From Streptomyces sp. JB150 (GTDB taxonomy: Bacteria > Actinomycetota > Actinomycetes > Streptomycetales > Streptomycetaceae): a stretch of 64,000 bases of DNA. The stretch is from contig NZ_CP049780.1 of assembly GCF_011193355.1 (NCBI RefSeq), forward strand, positions 2,968,169 to 3,032,168, read 5' to 3'. Below, piece by piece: positions 34,559 to 43,348 of the stretch. Below the pieces are notes generated by a model. That model saw only the letters and a list, made by a program, of their open reading frames with translations. It made no database searches and was not told the origin of the DNA. Numbering within the stretch: the first letter of the stretch is position 1; each line of letters starts with the position of its first letter. The translations under genes and the position numbers were made by a program.

Positions 34559-35539
34559 ATGACCTGGCTGATCACCGGCGGCGCCGGATACATCGGGGCG
34601 CACGTCGTGCGAGCGATGACCGAGGCGGGCGAGCGGACCGTGGTGTACGACGACCTGTCCACGGGGATCGCGGAGCGGGTCCCGGACGGCGTGCCGCTGG
34701 AGGTGGGCTCGACGCTGGACCGGGAGCGGCTGAGCCGGGTGCTGGCCGGGCACGGGATCACCGGGGTCGTGCACCTCGCGGCGAAGAAGCAGGTCGGCGA
34801 GTCGGTGGACCTGCCGCTGCACTACTACCGCGAGAACGTGGAGGGCCTGCGCGTCCTGCTGGAGGCGGTCACGGCGGCCGGGGTGCCGTCGTTCGTGTTC
34901 TCCTCCTCGGCGGCCGTGTACGGGATGCCGGACGTGGACCTGGTCACCGAGGAGACGCCGTGCGTGCCGATGTCGCCGTACGGCGAGACCAAGCTGGCCG
35001 GTGAGTGGCTGGTCCGGGCCACCGGCCGCGCGACCGGCCTGTCCACGGCCTGTCTGCGCTACTTCAACGTGGCCGGCGCGGTGGCCCCCGGCCTGGCCGA
35101 CACCGGCGTCTCCAACCTCATCCCGATGGTCTTCGAAAAGCTGACCGAGGGGGCACCGCCGCGGATCTTCGGTGACGACTACCCGACGCCGGACGGCACC
35201 TGCGTACGGGACTACATCCACGTCGTCGACCTGGCGGAGGCCCACGTGGCGGCGGCCCGCGCCCTGGAGGCCGAGCCCGGCCGCGACCTGACCCTCAACA
35301 TCGGGCGGGGCGAGGGCGTCTCCGTGCGCGAGATGATCGACCGGATCAACGCCCTCACCGGCTACCACCGCCCGCCGGTGGTCACCCCCCGCCGCCCCGG
35401 CGACCCGCCGCGCGTCGTCGCCTCCGCCGAGCGCGCCGCGGCGGAGCTGGGCTGGAAGGCGAAGTACGACGTCCAGGACATGATCACGTCCGCCTGGGAG
35501 GGCTGGGTGCGGCTGCGTCCGGGGGCCGCGCGGCACTAG
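34559..35539 (+). CDS. galE: UDP-glucose 4-epimerase
   Basis: GalE interconverts UDP-glucose and UDP-galactose. The 326 residues have the NAD-binding motif GGAGYIG at residues 7-13, SSSAAVYG, the catalytic YGETK motif and RYFNVAGA, and lie in the usual family length range. The start is ATG 34559 with the ribosome site gagggga; the longer open frame from 34451 runs through the upstream region and lacks a ribosome site. In this region it may feed galactose into wall polymer. Transcription probably continues into the ADP-ribosylglycohydrolase gene 9 bases later. Confidence 0.93.
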   Translation: MTWLITGGAGYIGAHVVRAMTEAGERTVVYDDLSTGIAERVPDGVPLEVGSTLDRERLSRVLAGHGITGVVHLAAKKQVGESVDLPLHYYRENVEGLRVLLEAVTAAGVPSFVFSSSAAVYGMPDVDLVTEETPCVPMSPYGETKLAGEWLVRATGRATGLSTACLRYFNVAGAVAPGLADTGVSNLIPMVFEKLTEGAPPRIFGDDYPTPDGTCVRDYIHVVDLAEAHVAAARALEAEPGRDLTLNIGRGEGVSVREMIDRINALTGYHRPPVVTPRRPGDPPRVVASAERAAAELGWKAKYDVQDMITSAWEGWVRLRPGAARH

Positions 35540-35548
35540 CCTGCGGGC

Positions 35549-36508
35549 ATGACCGAACGTCTGGCCGAGCGCGCCGTGGGCGCCGTCCTCGGCTCCGCCG
35601 TCGGGGACGCCCTGGGCGCGCCCTTCGAGTTCGGCCCCGAGGGCGCCTTCACCGCCCGGTTCCCCCTCCCGGGGCAGGGCGGCGAGATGTGCGGGGGCGG
35701 CGGCTGGGACCCGGGCGAGGCCACCGACGACACGCAGATGGCCGTCCTCGTCGGCGAGTCGCTGGTCGAGCGGGGCGGACTGGATCTGCCGGACGTCTTC
35801 CGGCGGTTCCGGCGCTGGGCGGCGGCCGGTCCGAAGGACATCGGGCTCCAGACGGAGGCGGTGCTGAGCGGCGGTGACCCGTGGGACACGGCCGCGGCGC
35901 TGCACTTCCAGGTGAGCCAGCGCGCGGCGGGGAACGGCTCCTTGATGCGGGCGGCGACCTCCGCCGTCCACTTCGCGGACCGGGGCCGGGACGCCACCAT
36001 GGACGCCGCCCGCCGCCTGGCCGCCCTGACCCACGGGGACCGGGCCGCCTGGGAGGGGACGGCCGTCTTCCACGAGCTGGTGCGCGTCGCGCTCGCCGGG
36101 GGCGACCCCCTGGCCGCCCTGCCGGGGGCGCTGGCGGCCGTCCACCCGGACCACCGCGAGCGGTACGCCGTGGTCCTCGCCCCCGACTGGCACCCCGACC
36201 AGGCCACCGAGTTCAACGGCGCGGTCTGGCCCTGCCTCGGCTCCGCCGTCTGGGCCCTGCGCACCACCTCCTCCTACGAGGACGCGGTACGCGCCGCCGT
36301 CGACCTCGGCGGTGACACGGACACCGTCGCGGCCGTCACGGGCGGGCTGGCGGGGGCGGTGTACGGGGCCGGCGCGCTACCCGAGCGGTGGACCGGGCCG
36401 CTGCACGTGCCGCTGCCCGGCTTCGGGAGGGTGCTGAGGGCGGGCGAGTTGAGCGAGCTGGCGTACCGGCTGGCCGTACGGGCCGGGGCGGACCGCGCGG
36501 GCGGCTGA
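35549..36508 (+). CDS. ADP-ribosylglycohydrolase family protein
   Basis: The 319 residues match the DraG/ARH fold: metal-binding aspartates in ATDDTQMAV (about 67-75) and in DLGGDTDTVAAVTGGLAGAV (about 252-271), and the N-terminal AVGAVLGSAVGDALGAPFEF. Members remove ADP-ribose from proteins or nucleic acid. The ATG at 35549 is 9 bases after galE, so the two are probably co-transcribed. No ADP-ribosyltransferase is nearby, so the substrate is unknown. Confidence 0.9.
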   Translation: MTERLAERAVGAVLGSAVGDALGAPFEFGPEGAFTARFPLPGQGGEMCGGGGWDPGEATDDTQMAVLVGESLVERGGLDLPDVFRRFRRWAAAGPKDIGLQTEAVLSGGDPWDTAAALHFQVSQRAAGNGSLMRAATSAVHFADRGRDATMDAARRLAALTHGDRAAWEGTAVFHELVRVALAGGDPLAALPGALAAVHPDHRERYAVVLAPDWHPDQATEFNGAVWPCLGSAVWALRTTSSYEDAVRAAVDLGGDTDTVAAVTGGLAGAVYGAGALPERWTGPLHVPLPGFGRVLRAGELSELAYRLAVRAGADRAGG

Positions 36509-36515
36509 GGCTGAG

Positions 36516-37142
36516 TCAGAGCGCCTTCAGGGCCTCCGCGGTCGCGGTGGACAGCGAGGCCAGGTAGCCCTTCGGCAGCCTGGGGCTGCGGATGACCACC
36601 GAACGCCAGTACAGCGGGCCCGAGATGAGGTCGAGGGCCAGCTCCTGGTCGACGCCCGCGCGGACCTCGCCCCGCCGCTGCGCCGCCCCGACGATCTTCA
36701 GCGCGACGCCCTCCTGCCCGTCCCGCAGCGCCTTCTGCATCGCCTCGGCGATCTCCGGGCTGCGGGCCGCCTCCGCCTGCAGGTCGGGGATGATCTGCGA
36801 GGCCACCGGGTGGCGCAGGGCGCGGGACGTCACCTCGTACAGCAGCCGCAGATCCGACTCCAGCGAGCCGGTGTCCGGCGCCGGCAGGCCCTGCACCGCG
36901 AGCGCCGAGACCACGTCGAGCACCAGGTGCAGCTTGGAGCGCCAGCGGCGGTACACCGCGGTCTTGCCGACGCCCGCGCGGCGGGCGATGCCCTCGATCG
37001 ACATCCGCGCGTAGCCCACGGCCGCCAGTTCCTCGAAGACGGCCGCGCGGATGGCTTCCGTCACGTCCTCGCGCAGGACCGCCGCGCCCGCGGGGGTCCG
37101 GCGGCGCACGGGCGGCTGGGGGCCGTCGGCGTTCGTCGTCAT
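36516..37142 (-). CDS. TetR-family transcriptional regulator
   Basis: The 208 residues begin with a TetR helix-turn-helix (ARMSIEGIARRAGVGKTAVY then RRWRSKLHLV) after a basic N-terminus, followed by an all-helical ligand domain. The gene is divergent from the ABC exporter at 37305, with 162 bases between, so it may control that exporter. The ligand is unknown. Confidence 0.92.
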   Translation of the reverse strand: MTTNADGPQPPVRRRTPAGAAVLREDVTEAIRAAVFEELAAVGYARMSIEGIARRAGVGKTAVYRRWRSKLHLVLDVVSALAVQGLPAPDTGSLESDLRLLYEVTSRALRHPVASQIIPDLQAEAARSPEIAEAMQKALRDGQEGVALKIVGAAQRRGEVRAGVDQELALDLISGPLYWRSVVIRSPRLPKGYLASLSTATAEALKAL

Positions 37143-37166
37143 GCGGACAGCATAGGGCGTGACGAC

Positions 37167-37182
37167 GAAACGGTTGCGTTCC
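37167..37182. promoter_or_regulatory. Imperfect palindrome in the tetR/exporter intergenic region
   Basis: GAAACGGTTGCGTTCC is a 6-bp-arm inverted repeat with one mismatch, 25 bases upstream of the tetR start. It is a plausible TetR operator, weakly supported. Confidence 0.3.
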
Positions 37183-37304
37183 GACGCTCGATCGGCTTAC
37201 GCTCACGTTGCGACGATACGGTCCCGTCCCGACGTACGGCCCACCGAACCGCAGCGCGCCCCCGGCGCCCGCCCCGCCCCCCTCCCCGACCGAAAGCAGC
37301 GGAT

Positions 37305-38249
37305 GTGAGCCAGGTCCTCGACACACCGCCCCCGACGTCGTCCCGGGCCACCACCCCGGCCCCGCCCGACGCCGATCCCGCCGACCTCGCGGCCCTCGCC
37401 GCCCGCCACGGCCTCACGGTCAGCGGCGCCCGCCCCTCCCTGCCGCAGTACATCCGGCAGCTGTGGGCGCGCCGCCACTTCATCGCCGCGTTCGCCACGG
37501 CCAAGCTGACCGCCCAGTACAGCCAGGCGAAGCTGGGCCAGGTCTGGCAGGTCATGACCCCGCTGCTGAACGCGGCGGTCTACTACCTGATCTTCGGCGT
37601 GCTGCTCCAGACCAGGAACGGCGTGCCGGACTACGTCCCGTTCCTGGTCACGGGCGTGTTCATCTGGACCTTCACGCAGAGCTCCATCCTGGCGGGCACG
37701 CGCGCGATCTCCGGCAACCTCGGCCTGGTGCGGGCCCTGCACTTCCCGCGGGCCTCGCTGCCCATCTCGTTCTGCCTCCAGCAGCTGCAGCAGCTGCTGT
37801 TCTCGATGTCGGCCCTGATCGTCATCCTGCTCGCCTTCGGCGTGCCGCCCGCCGCGTCCTGGGTGCTGGCGATCCCGGCGCTGATCCTCCAGTTCACGTT
37901 CAACGCCGGCGTCTCGATGGTGCTGGCCCGGCTGGGGGCCAGGACGCCGGACCTCGCGCAGCTCATGCCGTTCGTGCTGCGCACCTGGATGTACGCCTCC
38001 GGCGTGATGTTCAGCATCGATCACGTCCTGCGCAGCCACGCCGGCCTGCCGGGCTGGGTGGGCACACTGCTCCAGGCCAACCCGGCCGCCGTCTACATCG
38101 ACCTGATGCGCTTCGCGCTCATCGACAGCTTCCACGCGAGCCAGCTGCCCCCGCACGTGTGGGCGCTCGCGGCGGGCTGGGCCCTGCTCGCCGGGGTCGG
38201 TGGCTTCATCTACTTCTGGAAGGCTGAGGAGACGTACGGCCGTGGCTGA
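37305..38249 (+). CDS. ABC-2 type polysaccharide/teichoic acid exporter permease (TagG type)
   Basis: The 314 residues show six membrane helices and the Wzm/TagG layout: an N-terminal amphipathic segment (ARRHFIAAFATAKLTAQYSQ) before the first helix, then FLVTGVFIWTFTQSSILAG and AALIDSF-type ends. It should form the channel that moves a lipid-linked wall polymer across the membrane. The start is GTG 37305 (VSQVLDTPPP); the longer open frame upstream runs through the divergent tetR region. It overlaps the ATPase gene by 8 bases, so the two form an operon. Confidence 0.88.
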   Translation: MSQVLDTPPPTSSRATTPAPPDADPADLAALAARHGLTVSGARPSLPQYIRQLWARRHFIAAFATAKLTAQYSQAKLGQVWQVMTPLLNAAVYYLIFGVLLQTRNGVPDYVPFLVTGVFIWTFTQSSILAGTRAISGNLGLVRALHFPRASLPISFCLQQLQQLLFSMSALIVILLAFGVPPAASWVLAIPALILQFTFNAGVSMVLARLGARTPDLAQLMPFVLRTWMYASGVMFSIDHVLRSHAGLPGWVGTLLQANPAAVYIDLMRFALIDSFHASQLPPHVWALAAGWALLAGVGGFIYFWKAEETYGRG

Positions 38250-39192
38250 GCACACTTCCGCACCCGCGAAGATCCCCACCGCGAAGACCACGGAGACCGC
38301 GGAAACCGCAGAGACCGAGAAGGTCCCCACCGTCATCGCCGACCACGTGGACATCGTCTACCGGGTCAACGGCACCGGCGCGGGCCGCGGCTCCGCGACC
38401 GCCGCGCTCAACCGCATCCTGCGCCGCAAGCAGACCGAGAAGGCGGCCGGGGTCCGCCGGGTGCACGCGGTCCGCGACGTGTCCTTCGTGGCGTACAAGG
38501 GCGAGGCGATCGGCCTGATCGGCACCAACGGCTCCGGCAAGTCGACCCTGCTCAAGGCGGTCGCCGGGCTGCTGCCCGTGGAGAGCGGCCGGATCTACAC
38601 CCATGGCCAGCCGTCCCTGCTCGGCGTCAACGCGGCGCTGATGAACGACCTGACCGGCGAGCGCAACGTCCACCTCGGCGGGCTGGCGATGGGCATGTCC
38701 CGCGAGCAGATCAGGGAGCGCTACCAGGAGATCGTCGACTTCTCCGGCATCAACGAGAAGGGCGACTTCATCACCCTGCCGATGCGCACCTACTCCTCCG
38801 GCATGGCCGCCCGGCTGCGGTTCTCCATCGCCGCCGCCAAGGACCACGACGTGCTGCTCATCGACGAGGCGCTGGCCACCGGCGACCGCTCCTTCCAGAA
38901 GCGCTCCGAGGCCCGCATCCGCGAGCTGCGCAAGGAGGCCGGCACGGTCTTCCTCGTCAGCCACAACAACAAGTCGATCCGCGACACCTGCGACCGGGTG
39001 CTGTGGCTGGAGCGCGGCGAGCTGCGGATGGACGGGCCGACGGAGGAGGTGCTGAAGGAGTACGAGGCGTTCACCGGGGAGAAGACGGCCAAGCCGAAGC
39101 CCAAGCCGAAGCCCGCACCCGAGCCCGCGCCCGAGGCCAAGGCGAAGCCCGAGCCCGCGCCGCAGCCCGCGCCGGAGCCCGTCACCTCCTGA
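38242..39192 (+). CDS. ABC exporter ATPase (TagH/Wzt type)
   Basis: The 316 residues have Walker A GTNGSGKST, the signature YSSGMAARLRFSIA, Walker B HDVLLIDEAL and the switch VSHNN, all typical of O-antigen/teichoic acid exporter ATPases. After the ATPase core a 45-residue C-terminal tail of KPKPKP and PAPEP repeats replaces the usual carbohydrate-binding or SH3 domain. GTG 38242 lies inside the permease gene, preceded by gaggag. With the permease it forms a complete exporter directly upstream of two more glycosyltransferase genes. Confidence 0.9.
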   Translation: MAEHTSAPAKIPTAKTTETAETAETEKVPTVIADHVDIVYRVNGTGAGRGSATAALNRILRRKQTEKAAGVRRVHAVRDVSFVAYKGEAIGLIGTNGSGKSTLLKAVAGLLPVESGRIYTHGQPSLLGVNAALMNDLTGERNVHLGGLAMGMSREQIRERYQEIVDFSGINEKGDFITLPMRTYSSGMAARLRFSIAAAKDHDVLLIDEALATGDRSFQKRSEARIRELRKEAGTVFLVSHNNKSIRDTCDRVLWLERGELRMDGPTEEVLKEYEAFTGEKTAKPKPKPKPAPEPAPEAKAKPEPAPQPAPEPVTS

Positions 39193-39333
39193 GCCCGCCC
39201 CGGCACGGGCCCGCCGCGCCCCTTCCGCCTCCCGACCGGCTCAACCCCGGTTAACCCTTTCGCCGGTTTGGTGCCACGATGACCGAATAGGCCATGCCGT
39301 GTGAGGCACCCGAACGTGTGAAGGGAGTCCGCC

Positions 39334-41535
39334 GTGCCAACCGAGCTCAGCATCGTCGTCCACGGCCCGAACACCCAGGGCCATCTGGCCGGCCTTCTCG
39401 ACTCCGTGGCCGCCGACCCGGCCCCGGACACCGAGGTCGTCGTGGTCGCGGTCGGCGACTGGGCCCGGGACACGGCCCGCGAGCACGCCCCGGGCGCGGT
39501 GCTGGTCCCACTGCCGGACGGCACCGGGGACGCCGAGGCCCGGGCGGCGGGGGCGGCCCGCGCGTCCGGGCGGTGGCTGCACTTCGTGCACGCCAAGGAC
39601 GGCCTCCCGCCGGGCGCCCCGGCCCTGCTGGCGGCCCGCGCCGCCCAACTCCCCGACACCGTCGACGTCCTGCTGTTCGACCACGTCCGCACCGCCTGGC
39701 GGACCTCCGGCCTGCCGTCCTGGGACAGCCGGCTGCTGGCCCGCGCGGGCCGCGCCGAGCTGACCCTCGACGGCCTGCCCGCCCTGCTCCGCCTCACCCC
39801 GCTCCTCGGCAACCGCCTGATACGCGCGGAGCACTGGCGCGCCCACGCCGACGCCCTGGCCACCGACGATGAGGCGTACGCCGCGCAGACCGTCCTGCTC
39901 ACCGCCGCGCGGATCGCCTGCTGCACCCACCCCGGCTTCGAACACCGCGAGCTGCGCCCCGAGAGCCTTGCGCCGCGCACCCTCGACGACCACCTCGCCC
40001 TCCTCGGCCGCTACGAGGCCCTGCTGGCGGCCACCCGCACCCGCACGGCCCCCCACGCGGTGCTCTACCACCTGATGGTCCGGGACGCCCTGCGCACCTT
40101 CGTCCGCGCGGGGATGCCGGAGCGCGACGCGCGCGTGTTCTTCCACCGCGCCTCCGAGGCGGCCCGCCGCCTGCGCCCCGCGGGCCTGCGCCACCCGGCC
40201 GGGCCGGAGGGCCTGCGCCGCACCCTCCTCGAAGAGGACGCCTACGCCCGCTACCGCGCCCTCCAGAGCGCCAACCACGCCCGCCGCGCCGCCAGAACGG
40301 CCCTCCGCGCGGGCAGACGGAAGCTCGGCACCCAGGTCCGCGCCGTCCAGTACCGCAGGGCGCTGGCCCGCCCGGTCGACCCCGACCTCGCGGTGTTCTC
40401 GGCGTACTGGAACCGCGGCGTCGCCTGCAACCCGGCCGCCATCGCCGCCAAGCTCGCCGAACTCGCCCCGCAGGTCCACCCGGTGTGGGTCGTCGCCCCG
40501 GACCGCGTGGGCCTGCTGCCACCCGGCACCGACCACGTGGTGCCCGGCAGCCGCCGCTACTGGGAGGTGCTGGGCCGCGCGAAGTTCCTGGTCAACAACG
40601 TCAACTTCGCCAACGCGGTGGTCAAACGCCCCGACGCCGTGCACGTCCAGACCCACCACGGCACCCCCCTCAAGCGCATGGGCATCGACCAGATGCGCTA
40701 CCCCGCCACCGCCCAGGGCCTCGACTTCGAGGCGCTGCTGGCGCGGATCGACAAGTGGGACTACAGCGTCTCCGCCAACAGCCACACCACCCGCATGTGG
40801 GAGCGCGCCTACCCGTCCCGGTTCGTCTCCCTCGACCACGGCTATCCGCGCAACGACGTCTACTACACCGCGACGGCCGCCGACATCGCCGCGATCCGCG
40901 CCCGCCTGGGCATCGCCCCCGGCCGCCGCGCGCTCCTGTACGCCCCCACCCACCGCGACTACGAGGCCGAGTGGACCCCGCGCCTGGACCTGGCAACCCT
41001 CGCCGACCGGCTCGGTGAGGAAACGGTCCTGCTGGTGCGCGCCCACTACTTCCACTCCCGCACGGCGTCCGCACTCACCGGACTGCGCCGCGCGGGCCGC
41101 GTCCTGGACGTCTCCGCCTACGAGCCGGTCGAGGAACTGTGCCTGGCCGCCGACGCGCTGATCACGGACTACTCGTCGATCATGTTCGACTACGCCAACC
41201 TCGACCGCCCGATCGTCATCCACGCCGACGACTGGGAGACGTACGTGGCGACCCGCGGCGTCTACTTCGACCTGATGGCCGAGGCCCCCGGCCCGGTGGC
41301 CCGCACCCAGGGCGAGCTGGCCGACATCCTCACCTCGGACGCCTGGTGCGACGACGAGGCGGGCAAGGAGCGGGCGATGTTCCGGCGCCGGTTCTGCGAG
41401 TTCGACGACGGCCGCGCCGCCGAGCGGATCGTACGCCGTGTCTTCCTGGGCGAGCCGGAGGAGGCCCTGCCCGCGATCATCCCCGTCGACCGGCGCACGC
41501 CCGCGCCCACCCCGCAGGAGGCGACCGCGTCATGA
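39334..41535 (+). CDS. GT2-TagF fusion protein, copy 4 (TagF active site intact, GT2 centre lost)
   Basis: The 733 residues are paralogous to the three fusion genes 9-16 kb upstream. The TagF half has the intact loop QTHHGTPLKRMG (His442), LVRAHYFHS and TDYSSIMFDYANLDRP. In the N-terminal half the GT-A core can be recognised (LSIVVHGPNTQGHLAGLLDS) but the first acidic motif is AVGDWARD and the DxD position reads HFVHAKD instead of LDSDD, so glycosyltransfer by this half is doubtful. GTG 39334 follows the ribosome site aaggga. The next gene overlaps its stop (ATGA). Confidence 0.9.
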   Translation: MPTELSIVVHGPNTQGHLAGLLDSVAADPAPDTEVVVVAVGDWARDTAREHAPGAVLVPLPDGTGDAEARAAGAARASGRWLHFVHAKDGLPPGAPALLAARAAQLPDTVDVLLFDHVRTAWRTSGLPSWDSRLLARAGRAELTLDGLPALLRLTPLLGNRLIRAEHWRAHADALATDDEAYAAQTVLLTAARIACCTHPGFEHRELRPESLAPRTLDDHLALLGRYEALLAATRTRTAPHAVLYHLMVRDALRTFVRAGMPERDARVFFHRASEAARRLRPAGLRHPAGPEGLRRTLLEEDAYARYRALQSANHARRAARTALRAGRRKLGTQVRAVQYRRALARPVDPDLAVFSAYWNRGVACNPAAIAAKLAELAPQVHPVWVVAPDRVGLLPPGTDHVVPGSRRYWEVLGRAKFLVNNVNFANAVVKRPDAVHVQTHHGTPLKRMGIDQMRYPATAQGLDFEALLARIDKWDYSVSANSHTTRMWERAYPSRFVSLDHGYPRNDVYYTATAADIAAIRARLGIAPGRRALLYAPTHRDYEAEWTPRLDLATLADRLGEETVLLVRAHYFHSRTASALTGLRRAGRVLDVSAYEPVEELCLAADALITDYSSIMFDYANLDRPIVIHADDWETYVATRGVYFDLMAEAPGPVARTQGELADILTSDAWCDDEAGKERAMFRRRFCEFDDGRAAERIVRRVFLGEPEEALPAIIPVDRRTPAPTPQEATAS

Positions 41536-43274
41536 GCCCGGAAGTCCCCGAAGCCCCCGAAGCTGCGGATTTCTTCGAAGTCCCCGGGATCGCCGAGGCC
41601 CCGGCGCCGCAGACACCGGACGCGACCGTGGTGGTGATCGTCTACAACGACGCCGGACGCCTCCCCCGCGCGGTGGCCTCCGTGCGCCGCCAGACCCACG
41701 CGAACATCGAGATCGTCATCAGCGACGACCACTCCACCGACGCCACCCCCGAGGTGGCTCGCCGGCTGGCCGCGGAGGACCCGCGGATCCTGCACCTGCG
41801 CCTGGACCGCAACAGCGGCGGGTGCAGCGTGCCCCGCAACCGGGCGCTGGAGATCGCCCGCGCGCCGTACGTGATGTTCCTCGACAGCGACGACGAGCTG
41901 CTGCCGGACGCGGTGGAGCTGCTGCTGGCCGCGCACCGGGAACAGGACGTGGACTTCGTGATGGGCGCCGTGGAACGGGTCCGCGCGGACACCGGAAACC
42001 GCGGCCGGTGGATGCCGCAGCTGGTGGCCGAGCGCCGTACCGTGCCCGGCATCGAGGCCGAACCGCGGCTGTTCTTCGAGCACCTGGCGACCAGCAAGAT
42101 GTACGCCCGCGCCTTCCTCGACCGGCACGGGCTGCGCTTCCCGGAGGGCATCCACTACGAGGACCAGCTCTTCACCGCGCAGGCCTACTGCCTGGCCCGC
42201 GCCTTCACCGTCGTCCCCGAGCCGGTCTACCGCTGGTACATCGCCCCGCACGCCTCCGGCGACGCCGCCTCCATCTCCAACCAGCGGCACAAGCCGGAGA
42301 ACGTCCGCGACCGGGTGCACGTCCAGCGGCTCGTCGACGAGTTCCTCGACGAGAGCGGCCACGGCGCGCTGCACGAGGAGAAGGACTACAAGTTCCTCAA
42401 GCACGACTTCCGGATGTACGCCGGCGACCTGCCGTACCGGGACGAGGAGTGGCTCGCGGCGTTCGCGGAGATCGTCAACCCGTATCTCGCGACGCTCGCG
42501 CCCGGCGCGTACGCCCGTCTCCCGCGCCCCGAGCGCGTGGTGGTGCAGCTGGTGCGCGACCTGCGCCTGGCCGACGCCCGGGTCGCGGCGCGCGGCCTGG
42601 GGCACGCCACCGGCCCGCGCACGGTCGTCACGGACGAGGAGGGCCGCACGTACTGGGGCGACCGGCTCCCCGAGACCGACGGGGCGCGCCGCGAGCTGGA
42701 CCTGTCCGACCTGGCCCCGGACACCTGCCCCTTCCCGTACGCCCTGCTCCGCCACGAGGTCACCGAGATCGCGCCCGGCCCCGGCGCCTCCGTGGACCTC
42801 GCGATCCGCACGTATGACCCGGCGCTGCGCCTCCCGGTGGGCCCGCGGGCGGCGACCCTGCTGCTCTCCCCCGGCCGCCGGCGCATGAGCGTGCCGTTCC
42901 GTCTGTCGCCGGTGCGGCCGGGCGTCTACGAGGGCCAGGTCCACCTCGACCTGGCCGCCGCCCCGATCCCGCTGCACGGCTTCGACGGGGCCCGCCACCC
43001 CGTGCTGCGTCTGGAGCACGAGGGGCTGTTCCACCGGGGCGTGCTGCTGGCCCCGGAGGAGCCCTTCCGGCCGCTGACCGCGCGCGTGGAGTACCGCTCG
43101 GGGGCCGCCCCGCACCTCGTCACCGTCGAACCCGAGGAGCGCGGCACGGGCCGGCTCCAGATCAGGTGGCGCCCGGCCGGGCTGACCGCGCGCGTGGTGC
43201 GCCCGGTGGTGCGGCGCGTGTCCCGGCCCCGGGTGCGCCGGGCGGTACGCCTCCTGGCGAGCGTGCTGCGCTGA
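41532..43274 (+). CDS. GT2 glycosyltransferase with C-terminal beta domain (teichoic-acid type)
   Basis: The 580 residues begin with a 30-residue Pro/Glu/Ala tail, then a complete GT-A family 2 domain: VVVIVYNDAGRLPRAVASVR, VISDDHST, LDSDDELLPDA and the HYEDQLF motif at about 210. A linker and a beta-rich C-terminal domain (about 390-550) follow, ending in a very basic stretch (VVRPVVRRVSRPRVRRAVRL) that could bind membrane or polymer. The layout recalls wall teichoic acid glycosyltransferases such as TarS, but the sugar is unknown. Start ATG 41532 overlaps the preceding stop. Confidence 0.88.
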   Translation: MSPEVPEAPEAADFFEVPGIAEAPAPQTPDATVVVIVYNDAGRLPRAVASVRRQTHANIEIVISDDHSTDATPEVARRLAAEDPRILHLRLDRNSGGCSVPRNRALEIARAPYVMFLDSDDELLPDAVELLLAAHREQDVDFVMGAVERVRADTGNRGRWMPQLVAERRTVPGIEAEPRLFFEHLATSKMYARAFLDRHGLRFPEGIHYEDQLFTAQAYCLARAFTVVPEPVYRWYIAPHASGDAASISNQRHKPENVRDRVHVQRLVDEFLDESGHGALHEEKDYKFLKHDFRMYAGDLPYRDEEWLAAFAEIVNPYLATLAPGAYARLPRPERVVVQLVRDLRLADARVAARGLGHATGPRTVVTDEEGRTYWGDRLPETDGARRELDLSDLAPDTCPFPYALLRHEVTEIAPGPGASVDLAIRTYDPALRLPVGPRAATLLLSPGRRRMSVPFRLSPVRPGVYEGQVHLDLAAAPIPLHGFDGARHPVLRLEHEGLFHRGVLLAPEEPFRPLTARVEYRSGAAPHLVTVEPEERGTGRLQIRWRPAGLTARVVRPVVRRVSRPRVRRAVRLLASVLR

Positions 43275-43291
43275 GCCCTCGCCGGGCCCCC

Positions 43292-43341
43292 GCGTGCAGA
43301 AGGCGCCCCGGACCGGCCGGTCCGGGGCGCCTTCTGCACGC
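43292..43341. terminator. 50-bp perfect palindrome, bidirectional terminator
   Basis: Arms of 25 bp (43292-43316 with 43317-43341) pair without mismatch or loop, between two converging genes: the GT2 gene ending at 43274 and gdh ending at 43349. It is exceptionally stable and can end transcription in both directions. Confidence 0.9.
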
Positions 43342-43348
43342 CGTACGG

